A stretch of 64,000 nucleotides of DNA from Roseibium porphyridii (GCF_026191725.2 NZ_CP120863.1:2150001-2214000); one strand, 5' to 3'. Counted from the stretch's first letter, positions 17,672 to 26,663 are shown. Program-made: numbers and translations. Notes: generated by a model from the letters alone, not told the origin.

Positions 17672-19099
17672 TCAAGTCACCTCAAACCATGTCATCATGC
17701 CCGATGCCGCATGGCCGAGCATGTGGCAGTGGATCAGCCACTTGCCCGGATTGTCGGCAACGAATGCGATCTTTACCTGCTCATTTGGTTCGCTTGTGAA
17801 CGTGTCGCGCCAGTCCTGATGGACCAGTTCACGGCCATTGCGTTCAAGAACTCGGAAGTGGTGACCGTGAATGTGCATGGCGTGGGGAAAGCTGGTTTCA
17901 TTGAGACTGTCCAATACGACCGTCTGACCGCGCTTTACGGTGACCATAGGCTGCTCCGACATGCCGGCCGTATCATTGAGTGTCCAGAATTGCCCCTCGG
18001 ACATCATCTGTCGCAGATCGTCTTCCGAACGTGTCCGCATCAGAGCGCGCATACCACCCATGGCACCGCCTGCCATATCAAGCGGCAACTTCAGCGCGTT
18101 TTCCAGGTCAGGTTCAGGCAATGTGTTCTTTGGTGGCAGCTTGAGATTGGCTGAACCCGGATTGGCGTCTTCAACGACAAAATTTGCGAAAGTGAAAGCT
18201 TGGCCCGTCATCAACTCGAAGGGGAGCGTTTCACTCGTCTCTGGTTTCAAGATCAAATCCATCCGCTGCGCAGGAGACAACTGCACAAGGTCGTCAATTT
18301 CTCTCGGGGCATCGAATAGCTGACCATCGAGCCCGATCAGTCTAGCGCCGAAGCGGGCAGGGGCAAGGTCCAGGATACGGGATGCTGAGCTGTTGATCAG
18401 TCTTAGACGGTGCCAATGTCCCTTCTTCAATCGGATGTCGGGGAGCGAGTTTCCGTTAACGGTCAGCCAATTGCCCAGGCGACCTGCATGGGAAAAGTCG
18501 TGGCGCGCCCCAAAACTGTTTGTGTCGAGGCGGCCGTCTTCGTCCAGCCGCCAGTCGCTCAGCATCATCGTGATGTCACAGTCAGGATCGAAGGCAGGAG
18601 TTTCGTCTGCGACGATGAGTGGTCCGGCAAGACCACGCGGAACCTGGTTCCAGCTCATGTTGTGGGCGTGATACCAATAGGTGCCAGAATCCGGCGCCAC
18701 AAAATCGTAGTCGAAGCTCTCGCCCGGCGCGACAGCGTCCTGCGTCAGTCCTGCAACGCCGTCCATGGCGTTGTCGATACGAATACCGTGCCAATGGACC
18801 GAAGTTGGCGTATCCAGTGTGTTGACGAAGCGCACTTTCACACGCTCGCCGCGCTTGACCCGGATTTCTGGACCGGGAAGGCGATCATTATAGAGCCACA
18901 GTTCTGAAAGTTCGTCATCGTCGCCAAAAAGGCGACGGCTGCCTTTTGCAGCCGTCAGCTCGAAATACCCGTCCGCTGTCGCGGCAAGCGAAAATCGCGG
19001 CAACATTGCTGCGGTTGCTCCGGTAAGTGACCCATTCAGGAAAGTTCTGCGATCCAATTTCAGTGTTCTCCGCGTGGACTTGTTCCCCTGTCGCTTCAA
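17672..19099 (-). CDS. Multicopper oxidase, Tat-exported
   Basis: A periplasmic laccase-like oxidase of about 475 residues. The N-terminus has a twin-arginine signal (LDRRTFLNGSLTGATAA). All four copper motifs are present: SVHWHGIR, YWYHAHNM, PHAMHIHGHHF and the C-terminal HCHMLGHAASGMM, which supplies the T1 ligands. A Met-containing segment MAGGAMGGMRALM near residue 355 is reminiscent of the Met-rich loops of CueO-type cuprous oxidases but is much shorter. Copper tolerance or oxidation of phenolics are both possible. The start is uncertain: TTG at 19099 has GGAG about ten bases upstream, and an inner TTG just before DRRTF also has GGAG ten bases upstream. Confidence 0.9.
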   Translation of the reverse strand: MKRQGNKSTRRTLKLDRRTFLNGSLTGATAAMLPRFSLAATADGYFELTAAKGSRRLFGDDDELSELWLYNDRLPGPEIRVKRGERVKVRFVNTLDTPTSVHWHGIRIDNAMDGVAGLTQDAVAPGESFDYDFVAPDSGTYWYHAHNMSWNQVPRGLAGPLIVADETPAFDPDCDITMMLSDWRLDEDGRLDTNSFGARHDFSHAGRLGNWLTVNGNSLPDIRLKKGHWHRLRLINSSASRILDLAPARFGARLIGLDGQLFDAPREIDDLVQLSPAQRMDLILKPETSETLPFELMTGQAFTFANFVVEDANPGSANLKLPPKNTLPEPDLENALKLPLDMAGGAMGGMRALMRTRSEDDLRQMMSEGQFWTLNDTAGMSEQPMVTVKRGQTVVLDSLNETSFPHAMHIHGHHFRVLERNGRELVHQDWRDTFTSEPNEQVKIAFVADNPGKWLIHCHMLGHAASGMMTWFEVT

Positions 19100-19227
19100 A
19101 CAGTGGCGGCTCCAGTGAGGGGAAGGTCAAGGTGCCGGTCCTGGCACTACATTAGGCGTCACAGAATGCTCGCTTTTCGGGCTGAAACTTTGCGTTTCCA
19201 AGTTGCTTTTTCCAGGGGATTTTAAAA

Positions 19228-20301
19228 ATGAATTTTCAGAACGGCCTTTCTTTGTCGCCCCATGCGCTGATTGCCGAAGAGCGTGGCTTCGATCCGATGA
19301 TTGGACGAAAACTACAGGCGGGTGAGGAAGCCGGTTTGTTGCCCTTCTTGCATTGCGTACTTGCAGAGAGGGGTGGTCAGACGGTTCTGGAGAGCTATGG
19401 CAAAGGCACCGATGAAAACTGGGGCCGGCCTCTCGGTGAGGTCGCATTCGACGCGGGTACGCTTCATGATTTGAGATCCGTCTCGAAAAGCATCGTCAGC
19501 CTGCTGTACGGCATCGCCCTGGAACGGGGGGATGTGCCGCGGTTGGACACACCGATACTCGACTTGTTTCCAGACTATCAGGATCTTGCGCGAGAGCCTG
19601 AACGAAAGCTGCGGACCATCGAACATGCTTTCACCATGACGCTTGGAATGGAATGGGATGAAGCACGTCCCTATACAGACCCGGAGAACAGTGAGATTGC
19701 GATGGAAATGGCGCCGGACCGATTTCGCTATGTTCTTGAGCGCCCCCTCGTGGCCGAGCCGGGAACGCGCTGGGTCTATAGCGGTGGCGCAACCGCATTG
19801 ATTGGTGAGATTCTGCAACGGGGAACAGGCAAGACTTTGCCTGACTTTGCCAATGAAACGCTGTTCAGACCACTCGGCATAAATCGGTTCGAATGGAATG
19901 CGGGTAAGGACGGGACACATTCTCCGGCCTCCGGATTGAGGCTCACGGCACCGGACCTCCTGAAAATCGGCCGGATGGTGCTCAACAACGGTGTTTACGA
20001 GGGCCGCCGTGTTATCCCGGAGGCTTGGCTCAATGCCTCGCTGCGCCCAGTCGTGGCAACAAGCGAAGGGCTGGATTATGGGTACTTCTGGTTCTGTGGG
20101 CAGGCACCGGTTGCCGCTCTAGGTGGTCCAACACCTTGGTTTGCCGGTTTCGGCAATGGCGGTCAGCGCTTGTTCCTCTGCCCAAAAGCGGACATTGCGG
20201 CGGTCGTCTTTTCAGGAAACTACAACAATTGGATGGCGTGGATCCCGCCCACACGCGTGTGGAGCGAAATCATCCTCGCCAATTTACGGAAGGCCGCGTG
20301 A
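19228..20301 (+). CDS. Serine hydrolase, class C beta-lactamase-like fold
   Basis: A 357-residue protein of the beta-lactamase/EstB/DD-peptidase-like family. The nucleophile motif SxxK is S84-V-S-K87 (LRSVSKSIV). The second motif is YSGGATALIGE near residue 185, replacing the YxN of true class C enzymes by Y-S-G, as in many esterase-like members. The third (HxG/KTG-like) motif is probably GFGNGGQRL near the end. No signal peptide is visible, so a cytoplasmic esterase or amidase is more likely than a beta-lactamase. It is divergent from the multicopper oxidase gene and ends 2 bases from the convergent beta-glucosidase gene. Confidence 0.8.
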   Translation: MNFQNGLSLSPHALIAEERGFDPMIGRKLQAGEEAGLLPFLHCVLAERGGQTVLESYGKGTDENWGRPLGEVAFDAGTLHDLRSVSKSIVSLLYGIALERGDVPRLDTPILDLFPDYQDLAREPERKLRTIEHAFTMTLGMEWDEARPYTDPENSEIAMEMAPDRFRYVLERPLVAEPGTRWVYSGGATALIGEILQRGTGKTLPDFANETLFRPLGINRFEWNAGKDGTHSPASGLRLTAPDLLKIGRMVLNNGVYEGRRVIPEAWLNASLRPVVATSEGLDYGYFWFCGQAPVAALGGPTPWFAGFGNGGQRLFLCPKADIAAVVFSGNYNNWMAWIPPTRVWSEIILANLRKAA

Positions 20302-20303
20302 AA

Positions 20304-21665
20304 TCAACGGGCGCTGACATGCTCTGAAATGAGATTGCGATACCAAAGGGCGCTGTCCTTAAGGGTACGGACCTGCGTGTCATAGTCGACATGAACAATG
20401 CCGAAGCGCATCTTATAGCCTTCTGCCCATTCGTAGTTGTCCATCAGACTCCAGAGAAAATACCCCTTGACCGGCACACCGGCGTCCCTGGCGTCAGCAA
20501 CGGCGCGAAAATGCTTGTCCAGATAGTCAATCCGACGTGTGTCGCCTATGGCCCCATCCACCGGTTCATCGTTGTAACACGCGCCGTTTTCGGTGATGAA
20601 CATCGGCGGCAGGCTATAGCGTTCATATAGACCCTTCATCAGGTCGGACAGGCCGGTCTCGTAGATTTCCCAGCCGATGTCGGTCAGGTCAGGACCGGGC
20701 TTTGGTGGAACGACTTCAGCTCGCGGATAAAGGGTGTCAGCTGAGCCATCATCTTTGACCCGCAGCGGCGTATAGTAATTCAGGCCCCACCAATCGAGAG
20801 GTTGATTGATGGTTTGCAAATCGCCGTCTTCAATCGGCATCATCTCGCCATAGGCTTCGAGCACCTCAGCGGGATAAGACCCTTCAAAAAGCGGCGAAAA
20901 GAAAAGACCGTTGTGGAATTCAAAGGCACGTTCAGCAGCGCCTTGATCGACTGGCGACCCGCTTGCCGGATAAACGGAATGAGCATTGATTACGATACCC
21001 ATGGGCAGGTCCGGACGCACCGACCTTGCGGCCTCTACACCAAGTCCGTGTGCAAGGTTCAATGTGTGAATAGCAGCAGCAAAAGCTGCCGGGCTCTTTT
21101 CACCAGGTGCATGGACGCCATAAAGGTGGCTCAAGTGACAAATGCACCAGGGTTCGTTGATCGTTGCCAGAGCGTCCATGCGGTCGCCCAACCGTCTAAC
21201 AACGATCTCGGCATACTCAGCAAATGCTTCTGCCGTGTTGCGAGCGGTCCAGCCGCCGTAACCGGCAAGCGTCAGTGGCAGGTCCCAGTGGTAGAGCGTT
21301 GGAAAAACCTTGAGGCCACGCGCAACCATCCCGTCGATCAGGCGATCATAAAAATCGAGGCCCTTTTCGTTCACCTGGCCGCGTCCGTCAGGCAGGATGC
21401 GAGGCCAGGCGATCGAAAACCGGTAGGCATCGACGCCCAGTGACCGGATCAGGTCGAGGTCGCTTTCCCAACGGTGATAATGGTCGCATGCCACATCCCC
21501 CGAATGCCCCTTGTAGACCCGGCCCGGCATCTTTGAAAACGCGTCCCAGATGCTTGGCTTGCGTCCGTCTTCATTGGCAGCTCCCTCGATCTGGTAGGCA
21601 GCGGTTGCAACGCCGAACAGAAAGTCATTGGGAAAACGCGCTGCCAAGTCTTTGGATATTGCCAT
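20304..21665 (-). CDS. Glycoside hydrolase family 1 beta-glucosidase
   Basis: Hydrolyses beta-glucosides (or galactosides) by a retaining mechanism in the cytoplasm. The 453-residue length is standard for bacterial GH1. The N-terminal GH1 signature is FLFGVATAAYQIEGA. The acid/base is E171 in TINEPWC and the nucleophile is E359 in FITENGA. The C-terminal SLMDNYEWAEGY contains the aglycone/sugar-binding Glu-Trp. No sugar transporter is adjacent, so the in vivo substrate is unclear. It is part of the block separating thyA from folA. Confidence 0.93.
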   Translation of the reverse strand: MAISKDLAARFPNDFLFGVATAAYQIEGAANEDGRKPSIWDAFSKMPGRVYKGHSGDVACDHYHRWESDLDLIRSLGVDAYRFSIAWPRILPDGRGQVNEKGLDFYDRLIDGMVARGLKVFPTLYHWDLPLTLAGYGGWTARNTAEAFAEYAEIVVRRLGDRMDALATINEPWCICHLSHLYGVHAPGEKSPAAFAAAIHTLNLAHGLGVEAARSVRPDLPMGIVINAHSVYPASGSPVDQGAAERAFEFHNGLFFSPLFEGSYPAEVLEAYGEMMPIEDGDLQTINQPLDWWGLNYYTPLRVKDDGSADTLYPRAEVVPPKPGPDLTDIGWEIYETGLSDLMKGLYERYSLPPMFITENGACYNDEPVDGAIGDTRRIDYLDKHFRAVADARDAGVPVKGYFLWSLMDNYEWAEGYKMRFGIVHVDYDTQVRTLKDSALWYRNLISEHVSAR

Positions 21666-21724
21666 CGAATTATGTCTCTAAGGGTGGGACGTGCCGATGG
21701 GTTTAGTTTCCAAAGCGCTTTGGA

Positions 21725-22408
21725 TCAAGTTCTTTCCTGCAGATCGGCGAAATATTGCCAGAAGGACAAAGCAGGTTTCCATGCATGGGTGAGTGCTGTT
21801 ACGGCGCTGTCGCCCTGCAGACAGCCCGGGTCCGGAAGATCTTTCCAGAGGGTAATCCCCTTGTGCCGGGCAAGGTCGGAATAGGCGTGATCCTTTGGAA
21901 ATCCACGTGGTGGATTTACCAGATCCGGTTCGGAGACCTCGAAACCATCGGATCGCGCAAGCGCGAGAAGCTTTGAAATGCTCTCACCAGCCCCCTTTTC
22001 CAGCAATGTCAGATACGCTCCGAGAACGGGTTTGGAGAAGGCCATGCATCCTGTGCCGAAGCGAATGGTGTCCGCCTCGATTGACAGGAAAAAGCTCGGG
22101 GGTTGCGCGTCTCTTCCCTCAAAGGGAGCGCCAACGGGCCAGAAAGCCATCCGGATGTGGGTGTTATAGGGCGTCTTGTCCTTTGAGAAGCGCAGATCCC
22201 GATTGATCCGGAACTGCTTGGACGTCATCTCATGGCCTGTCAGCGTTTGCAGAGCGTTGTTCATGGCTGGGCGAAAGGCATCGGCCGGCTTTTTGACATG
22301 GCGTTGATAGTCCGACTTGTTGGCGTCAAACCAGTCTTTGCTGTTGTTGGCGGCAAGGGCTTTCAAAAACAAGAAAGTTTCCTTCTGAAATCCGGGCTCG
22401 GTCATCAA
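21725..22408 (-). CDS. DUF2461 (TIGR02453) family protein
   Basis: A 227-residue protein with the DUF2461 signature: FLKALAANNSKDWFDANKSDYQ at the N-terminus and RINRDLRFSKDKTPYNTHI in the middle. The function of the family is unknown. The start codon overlaps the stop of the upstream tfoX-like gene by four bases (ATGA), showing translational coupling. GTG/ATG alternatives differ by one residue. Confidence 0.85.
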   Translation of the reverse strand: MMTEPGFQKETFLFLKALAANNSKDWFDANKSDYQRHVKKPADAFRPAMNNALQTLTGHEMTSKQFRINRDLRFSKDKTPYNTHIRMAFWPVGAPFEGRDAQPPSFFLSIEADTIRFGTGCMAFSKPVLGAYLTLLEKGAGESISKLLALARSDGFEVSEPDLVNPPRGFPKDHAYSDLARHKGITLWKDLPDPGCLQGDSAVTALTHAWKPALSFWQYFADLQERT

Positions 22409-22776
22409 ATCGCCCTCTCAGATTTGCGTTTCCTGGGTTTTACCGCCTTGGGTGGCAGAGCACAGACATAAGCACGTGCCATCTCGATCCAGTCTTTCAA
22501 ATCGCCATCGCTTTCAATGCCATCAGGTTCGATGCGGATGAACCCGGGCATGGGACGGCCTGCGGGTCTGCAGGGCGACGCATGCGGTCTGGCAAGAGCA
22601 GCCGTTTCCTGTTCCTTGCCGACGCGGGCCATCAGACCGCGTTTTGAGGCGCAGACCAGCATGTTGCCGTTGACCATGAAGCATGTGCCGCCAAACATGC
22701 GTTTTTGCTCAACGGCCTTGTCTGGAATAAAGGTGCGGATGCGCTCTAGAAGCACGGTTTCCATAAGTTCGGACAT
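22405..22776 (-). CDS. TfoX/Sxy N-terminal domain family protein
   Basis: An approximately 123-residue protein with the TfoX_N pattern: LLERIRTFIPDKAVEQKRMFGGTCFMVNGNMLVCASKRGL. In gamma-proteobacteria TfoX/Sxy controls competence. Stand-alone N-domain proteins in alphaproteobacteria have no proven role, so a competence function should not be assumed. The tail is rich in Lys/Arg (PKAVKPRKRKSERAI). The ATG at 22776 follows GGGAG with a run of A between. It is coupled by a 4-base overlap to the DUF2461 gene. Confidence 0.82.
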   Translation of the reverse strand: MSELMETVLLERIRTFIPDKAVEQKRMFGGTCFMVNGNMLVCASKRGLMARVGKEQETAALARPHASPCRPAGRPMPGFIRIEPDGIESDGDLKDWIEMARAYVCALPPKAVKPRKRKSERAI

Positions 22777-22939
22777 TTTTTTAAAGCTCCCTTTTGCAAC
22801 GTTGCCGGTCAAGAACGTTTACGAAGAGACGGATCCGACAGTCTTTCGAAACTTAGACCGTCAAGGGAAGGTTTTTCTCAGTGCGGCAATCCATGCTAGG
22901 ACGCGGCCAGCAGTTTGAAAACCGGATTCGGAGTTGGTC

Positions 22940-23458
22940 TTGCCTGAGCTCGTTCTTGTCGCAGCAGTTGCCAGAAACGGAATTATCGGTTCAGAAGGCG
23001 ACATGCCCTGGAAGGTGTCGAGCGACCTGAAGCGCTTCAAGAAAATGACAATGGGTAAGCCTGTTGTTCTTGGCCGCAAGACATTCCTGTCCTTTGGAGG
23101 ACGGCCATTGCCCGGTCGCCCTCATGTGGTGGTTTCGCGAGATCCGGACTATTCGCCAGCCGGAGCCGAGGCTGTAACGTCGTTTCAGACGGCCCTGCAG
23201 CGGGCCGAAGAGCTTGCAAACGATCTTCAAGCTGAGGAAATCATGTGTATTGGCGGGGGGCAGATCTATGCCCAGGCGATGCCCCAGGCAGACCGGCTTG
23301 AGATAACCGAAATCCAGTCGGACCCTGACGGAGATACAAGCTTTCCGGAAATCGACCCGTCCATCTGGGAAGTAACCTGCCGCGAGCCTGGACAGAAAGG
23401 CGAAAAAGACAGCGCGGATTTCATTTATGTGACGTACCGCCGCAAGGCGGCATCCTGA
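22940..23458 (+). CDS. folA: Dihydrofolate reductase
   Basis: Reduces dihydrofolate to tetrahydrofolate and so restores the cofactor consumed by ThyA. It has about 172 residues. DHFR landmarks are AAVARNGIIG, the active-site acidic residue in GDMPWKVSSDLKRFK, LGRKTFLSFGGRPLPGR (NADPH binding) and IGGGQIYAQAMP. Start: TTG at 22940 has GGAG at 6-base spacing; a TTG at 22934 overlaps that SD. The gene is followed 18 bases later by the ElaA-like GNAT gene. Confidence 0.95.
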   Translation: MPELVLVAAVARNGIIGSEGDMPWKVSSDLKRFKKMTMGKPVVLGRKTFLSFGGRPLPGRPHVVVSRDPDYSPAGAEAVTSFQTALQRAEELANDLQAEEIMCIGGGQIYAQAMPQADRLEITEIQSDPDGDTSFPEIDPSIWEVTCREPGQKGEKDSADFIYVTYRRKAAS

Positions 23459-23476
23459 AGTCACGGTGGAACTTAC

Positions 23477-23941
23477 ATGACATTGGCTGAAAATCTCGAT
23501 GCGCGCTGGGCGTCCTTTGAAGAGATGGACAAATACGAAGTCTATGCGCTTTTGCGGCTGCGTCAGGATATCTTCATTCTGGAGCAGGCGTCATTTTATG
23601 CCGATATTGACGGTAAAGACCCCGAATTGCTGCATTATCTGGTGAAAGATCGCGACACTGGCACCCTGGTGGGTGCCATACGGCTTTCTTCAGACACTGA
23701 GCTTGTCGAGGCGCGCATCGGGCGGGTTGTTGTTGCATCTGAGGGGCGCGGAACAGGCCTTGGGCGCAAGATGATGCTGGCAGGTGTCAAAAAGGCGCGA
23801 GAACTGGTTCCGGCGTGCAAGATCCACGTTTCCGCACAAGCACACCTGGAGGCTTTTTACGGGTCGCTGGGATTTCAGACCGTGTCGGACGAGTATGATG
23901 AAGACGGCATTGCACATGTCGATATGGTCCACCTTCCCTGA
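23477..23941 (+). CDS. ElaA-like GNAT acetyltransferase
   Basis: A 154-residue GNAT protein resembling E. coli ElaA. The N-terminus YEVYALLRLRQDIFILEQ is characteristic. The acetyl-CoA loop is EGRGTGLGRKMM, and the C-terminal AFYGSLGFQTVSDEYDEDGI closes the fold. The substrate is unknown. It is probably co-transcribed with folA (18-base gap). No obvious terminator separates it from hflK, but promoters lie in the 250-base gap that follows. Confidence 0.85.
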   Translation: MTLAENLDARWASFEEMDKYEVYALLRLRQDIFILEQASFYADIDGKDPELLHYLVKDRDTGTLVGAIRLSSDTELVEARIGRVVVASEGRGTGLGRKMMLAGVKKARELVPACKIHVSAQAHLEAFYGSLGFQTVSDEYDEDGIAHVDMVHLP

Positions 23942-23980
23942 CGGTTTCATGCCGGGCAGGCAGAACTCGTGTTGTTTGGC

Positions 23981-24007
23981 CTTGACAGAACCGCCGAGAT
24001 ACCCCAC
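23981..24007 (+). promoter_or_regulatory. Possible heat-shock (sigma-32) promoter upstream of hflK
   Basis: CTTGACA (23981-23987), 14 bases, then CCCCAC (24002-24007). This resembles the RpoH consensus CTTGAAA-N13-15-CCCCAT. HflKC/DegP functions would fit heat-shock control. Sequence match only. Confidence 0.4.
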
Positions 24008-24084
24008 CTGCGGCGAGGGAAAGTGCACCGACAATATGGTTTGGTTCTGTTTACGAACTTTGGGAAATAGCGCCGGGCTTTACG

Positions 24085-24113
24085 TTGAAAGCCACGGGTA
24101 ACCTCCCTATAAC
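24085..24113 (+). promoter_or_regulatory. Housekeeping-type promoter of hflK
   Basis: TTGAAA (24085-24090), exactly 17 bases, then TATAAC (24108-24113): 5/6 matches to each sigma-70 hexamer. It lies 85 bases before the hflK start, inside the intergenic gap. Confidence 0.6.
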
Positions 24114-24197
24114 CAACGGTGAGTCAAAAGCGGCTCAGGACCACGGGTCCTGGGTCCAAATCCGGCGGACTGCCGGATGTCAAAGAAGGAAGTTTTG

Positions 24198-25394
24198 ATG
24201 CCTTGGAGCAATCAGTCAGGTGGCGGCGGCCCCTGGAAAGGCGGCGGCAACAACGGCGGCCCTTGGGGCAGCGGTGGTGGCGGCGGCGGTAACAACAACG
24301 GTCCGTGGGGCGGTGGCCCGAACCGGGGCGGAGGCGGTAATCCGCCAGACCTGGAAGAACTTTTGAAGCGTACCCAGGACCGCATGAAAACCGTTCTGCC
24401 GGGCGGCGGCGGTGGCAGCCTCGGTTTTCTTGGCGTGTTGATTGTTGCAGGTATTGTCGCGATCGTCTGGCTCGCAACCGGTTTCTACGTCGTTGACGAA
24501 GGTGAAGTCGGTGTTGAGCTCGTGCTCGGTGAAGTTGCCGACCAGACGCCCCCGGGCCTGAACTACAACTGGCCATATCCGGTTGGTGAAGTTTATACGC
24601 CGAAGGTTGAGCTGCAGCGTGAAACCACGGTCGGAACCGAGGAAAGCGTTTCCAGCTCCGGTGTTGTGCGCGCACGCGACGTTCAGGAAGAAAGCCTGAT
24701 GCTGACCGGCGACGAAAACATCGTCGACGTAGGCTTCAAGGTCCTGTGGCGTATCAAGAATACGCGGGAAGGCATCACCGACTTCCTGTTTAACGTTCAG
24801 GAGCCGGATGGAACCGTGAAGGCGGTTGCAGAGAGCGCCATGCGTGAAGTCGTCGGCGCTTCCAATATTGACTCGATCCTGACTGAAAATCGTGTGTCCA
24901 TTCAGAACGACGTTGCGACTTTGATGCAAACTACGCTGGACAGCTACAACGCTGGTGTCGAGATTGCTGAAGTCCAGATGCAGCGTGTTGACCCGCCTGC
25001 GCAGGTCATTGAATCGTTCCGTGACGTTCAGGCGGCTCGCGCCGACCAGGAGCGTATCCGAAACGAAGCTGAAGCCTATGCAAACCGGATTGTGCCGGAA
25101 GCGCGTGGTGAAGCTGCACGTGTTCTTGAAGGTGCCAACGGCTACCGGGATCAGACAATCGCCGAGGCGACCGGTCAGTCTCAGCGTTTCAGCAAGATCT
25201 ACGAGCAGTATATCAAGGCTCCGGATGTGACACGTGAACGTCTTTATCTCGAAACTCTGGAAAAGGTTTTGGGAGCCAACAACAAGATCATCATCGACAA
25301 CGAAACATCCGGCTCCGGTGTCCTGCCGTTCCTGCCGCTCAATGACCTGAACGGCCGCGGCAATGCGCCGACCGCTCGGACAGGAGGGAACTGA
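24198..25394 (+). CDS. hflK: HflK, FtsH protease modulator subunit
   Basis: Inner-membrane SPFH/band-7 protein that forms a large cage with HflC around FtsH. It has 398 residues. The first 55 are Gly/Asn/Trp-rich (PWSNQSGGGGPWKGG), typical of HflK. One membrane helix (LGFLGVLIVAGIVAIVWLATGFYVV) precedes the band-7 domain (EVGVELVLGEVADQTPPGLNYNW) and a long Ala/Glu-rich coiled coil. ATG 24198 has AAGGAAG five bases upstream; the ATG at 24177 lacks an SD. hflC begins 2 bases after the stop. Confidence 0.96.
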   Translation: MPWSNQSGGGGPWKGGGNNGGPWGSGGGGGGNNNGPWGGGPNRGGGGNPPDLEELLKRTQDRMKTVLPGGGGGSLGFLGVLIVAGIVAIVWLATGFYVVDEGEVGVELVLGEVADQTPPGLNYNWPYPVGEVYTPKVELQRETTVGTEESVSSSGVVRARDVQEESLMLTGDENIVDVGFKVLWRIKNTREGITDFLFNVQEPDGTVKAVAESAMREVVGASNIDSILTENRVSIQNDVATLMQTTLDSYNAGVEIAEVQMQRVDPPAQVIESFRDVQAARADQERIRNEAEAYANRIVPEARGEAARVLEGANGYRDQTIAEATGQSQRFSKIYEQYIKAPDVTRERLYLETLEKVLGANNKIIIDNETSGSGVLPFLPLNDLNGRGNAPTARTGGN

Positions 25395-25396
25395 TC

Positions 25397-26332
25397 ATGC
25401 GTAGTGGATTGCTTGCCCTTCTTCTGATCGTAGTCGCCGTTGGCGCTTACATGTCAGTCTTCATCGTCAATCCGACCCAGCAGGCATTGGTATTGCAGTT
25501 CGGTAAGATTGTGGATGAACCGAGAACCGAACCCGGTTTCTACTTCAAGATCCCGTTCGTCCAGAATGTTGTTTATCTGGACAAGCGTGTGCTGAACCTC
25601 AACATGCCGCCACTGGAGCCGATTTCTTCGGACAAGAAGCGGTTGGTTGTGGACGCCTTCGCGCGTTACAAGATCTCCAATCCGGTGCTGTTCTATCAAC
25701 GTGTTCAGACTGTTCTGACTGCTAACCGGCGCCTGTCGACGCTTCTGCAATCGTCGCTTCGTTCACAGTTGGGCCGCACGAGCTTTGTCGCACTGGTTCG
25801 TGACGACCGCTCAGGAACCATGGAAGCCATTCGCCGGGATGTGAGTGCAAATGCTGAGGAACTTGGCATCGAGGTGATCGATGTGAAGATCCGCCGTGCC
25901 GATCTTCCCGATGCGAACTCTCAGGCCATCTATGCCCGAATGCAGACGGAACGTCAGCGTGAAGCCACTGAAATCCGCGCGCAGGGTGAAGAAGTCGCCC
26001 GCCGTATCCGGTCCCGTGCGGATCGTGATGCGACGGTTCTTGTCGCTGAGGCGAACAGGGATTCAGAGATCATTCGCGGTGATGGTGATGCGGAACGGAA
26101 CCGGATCTTCGCAGAAGCGTTCGGCGCTGACCCTGAGTTCTTTGCCTTCTACCGGTCCATGCAGGCCTATGAAGCAGGGTTGCGGTCCGGGGATACAAGC
26201 CTGGTCTTGTCACCCGATTCCAGTTTCTTCCGCTTCTTTAAGGATCCAACTGGTGTGAACGCGCCGAATTCGGACAATGACAACGGCGGGTCGGGCATCT
26301 CTACTGGTGCACCGTCACTCGCCGCGCAATGA
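25397..26332 (+). CDS. hflC: HflC, FtsH protease modulator subunit
   Basis: Partner of HflK in the SPFH cage. The 311-residue protein has an N-terminal membrane anchor (LLALLLIVVAVGAYMSVFIV) followed by NPTQQALVLQFGKIV of the band-7 domain. A coiled coil includes the conserved IYARMQTERQREATEIRAQG, and RSGDTSLVLSPDSSFFRFF is the usual end of the SPFH part. It runs straight on from hflK and overlaps the next gene by four bases (ATGA). Confidence 0.96.
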   Translation: MRSGLLALLLIVVAVGAYMSVFIVNPTQQALVLQFGKIVDEPRTEPGFYFKIPFVQNVVYLDKRVLNLNMPPLEPISSDKKRLVVDAFARYKISNPVLFYQRVQTVLTANRRLSTLLQSSLRSQLGRTSFVALVRDDRSGTMEAIRRDVSANAEELGIEVIDVKIRRADLPDANSQAIYARMQTERQREATEIRAQGEEVARRIRSRADRDATVLVAEANRDSEIIRGDGDAERNRIFAEAFGADPEFFAFYRSMQAYEAGLRSGDTSLVLSPDSSFFRFFKDPTGVNAPNSDNDNGGSGISTGAPSLAAQ

Positions 26333-26514
26333 ATGACCTTGTGACGGCGCTTGGTTTGGTGCTGGTTCTGGAAGGTGTGCTCTATGCTCTGGTGCCCGGT
26401 GGCATGAAGAGCATCATGCGAAGTGCGCTTGAAACCTCAGACCAGACTTTGCGCACCACAGGCCTGATCGTGGCCGCCATTGGACTATTTGTTGTGTGGA
26501 TCATACGCGGATAA
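26329..26514 (+). CDS. DUF2065 small membrane protein
   Basis: A 61-residue protein made of two hydrophobic helices (LVTALGLVLVLEGVLYALV and TTGLIVAAIGLFVVWIIR) joined by a short basic loop (GMKSIMRSALE). This is the DUF2065 pattern, often found directly after hflC. The ATG overlaps the hflC stop, so it is translationally coupled. A role with HflKC is plausible from context only. Confidence 0.88.
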   Translation: MNDLVTALGLVLVLEGVLYALVPGGMKSIMRSALETSDQTLRTTGLIVAAIGLFVVWIIRG

Positions 26515-26525
26515 CGAAAAGTTTT

Positions 26526-26555
26526 CGGGCGGGAGGGGCAAAATCCTCCCGCCCG
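26526..26555 (+). terminator. Hairpin terminator after hflK-hflC-DUF2065
   Basis: An 11-bp GC-rich stem (CGGGCGGGAGG / CCTCCCGCCCG, loop GGCAAAAT) followed by TTCTATATTCT. The T run is imperfect, so some read-through into degP is possible. Confidence 0.7.
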
Positions 26556-26663
26556 TTCTATATTCTGGTTTGGATAACAGGCCTGATTGAAACCCATCGG
26601 CTGTCTTGTTCGGCTTTTTCTGCCGGACCGCAGTCCAATCGGCTGGGATGAGGAGAAAGCCCT

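Noticed and set aside
19228..20301. Serine hydrolase as an antibiotic-resistance beta-lactamase
   Set aside because: No signal peptide, and the second motif is Y-S-G in place of Y-x-N; an esterase-type member is more likely.
22405..22776. TfoX protein as sign of natural competence
   Set aside because: Only the N-terminal domain is present and no competence genes are near.
24198..24360. Gly-rich repeat at the start of hflK as a possible DNA repeat element
   Set aside because: It is the usual Gly/Asn/Trp-rich HflK N-terminus encoded by similar GGC codons.
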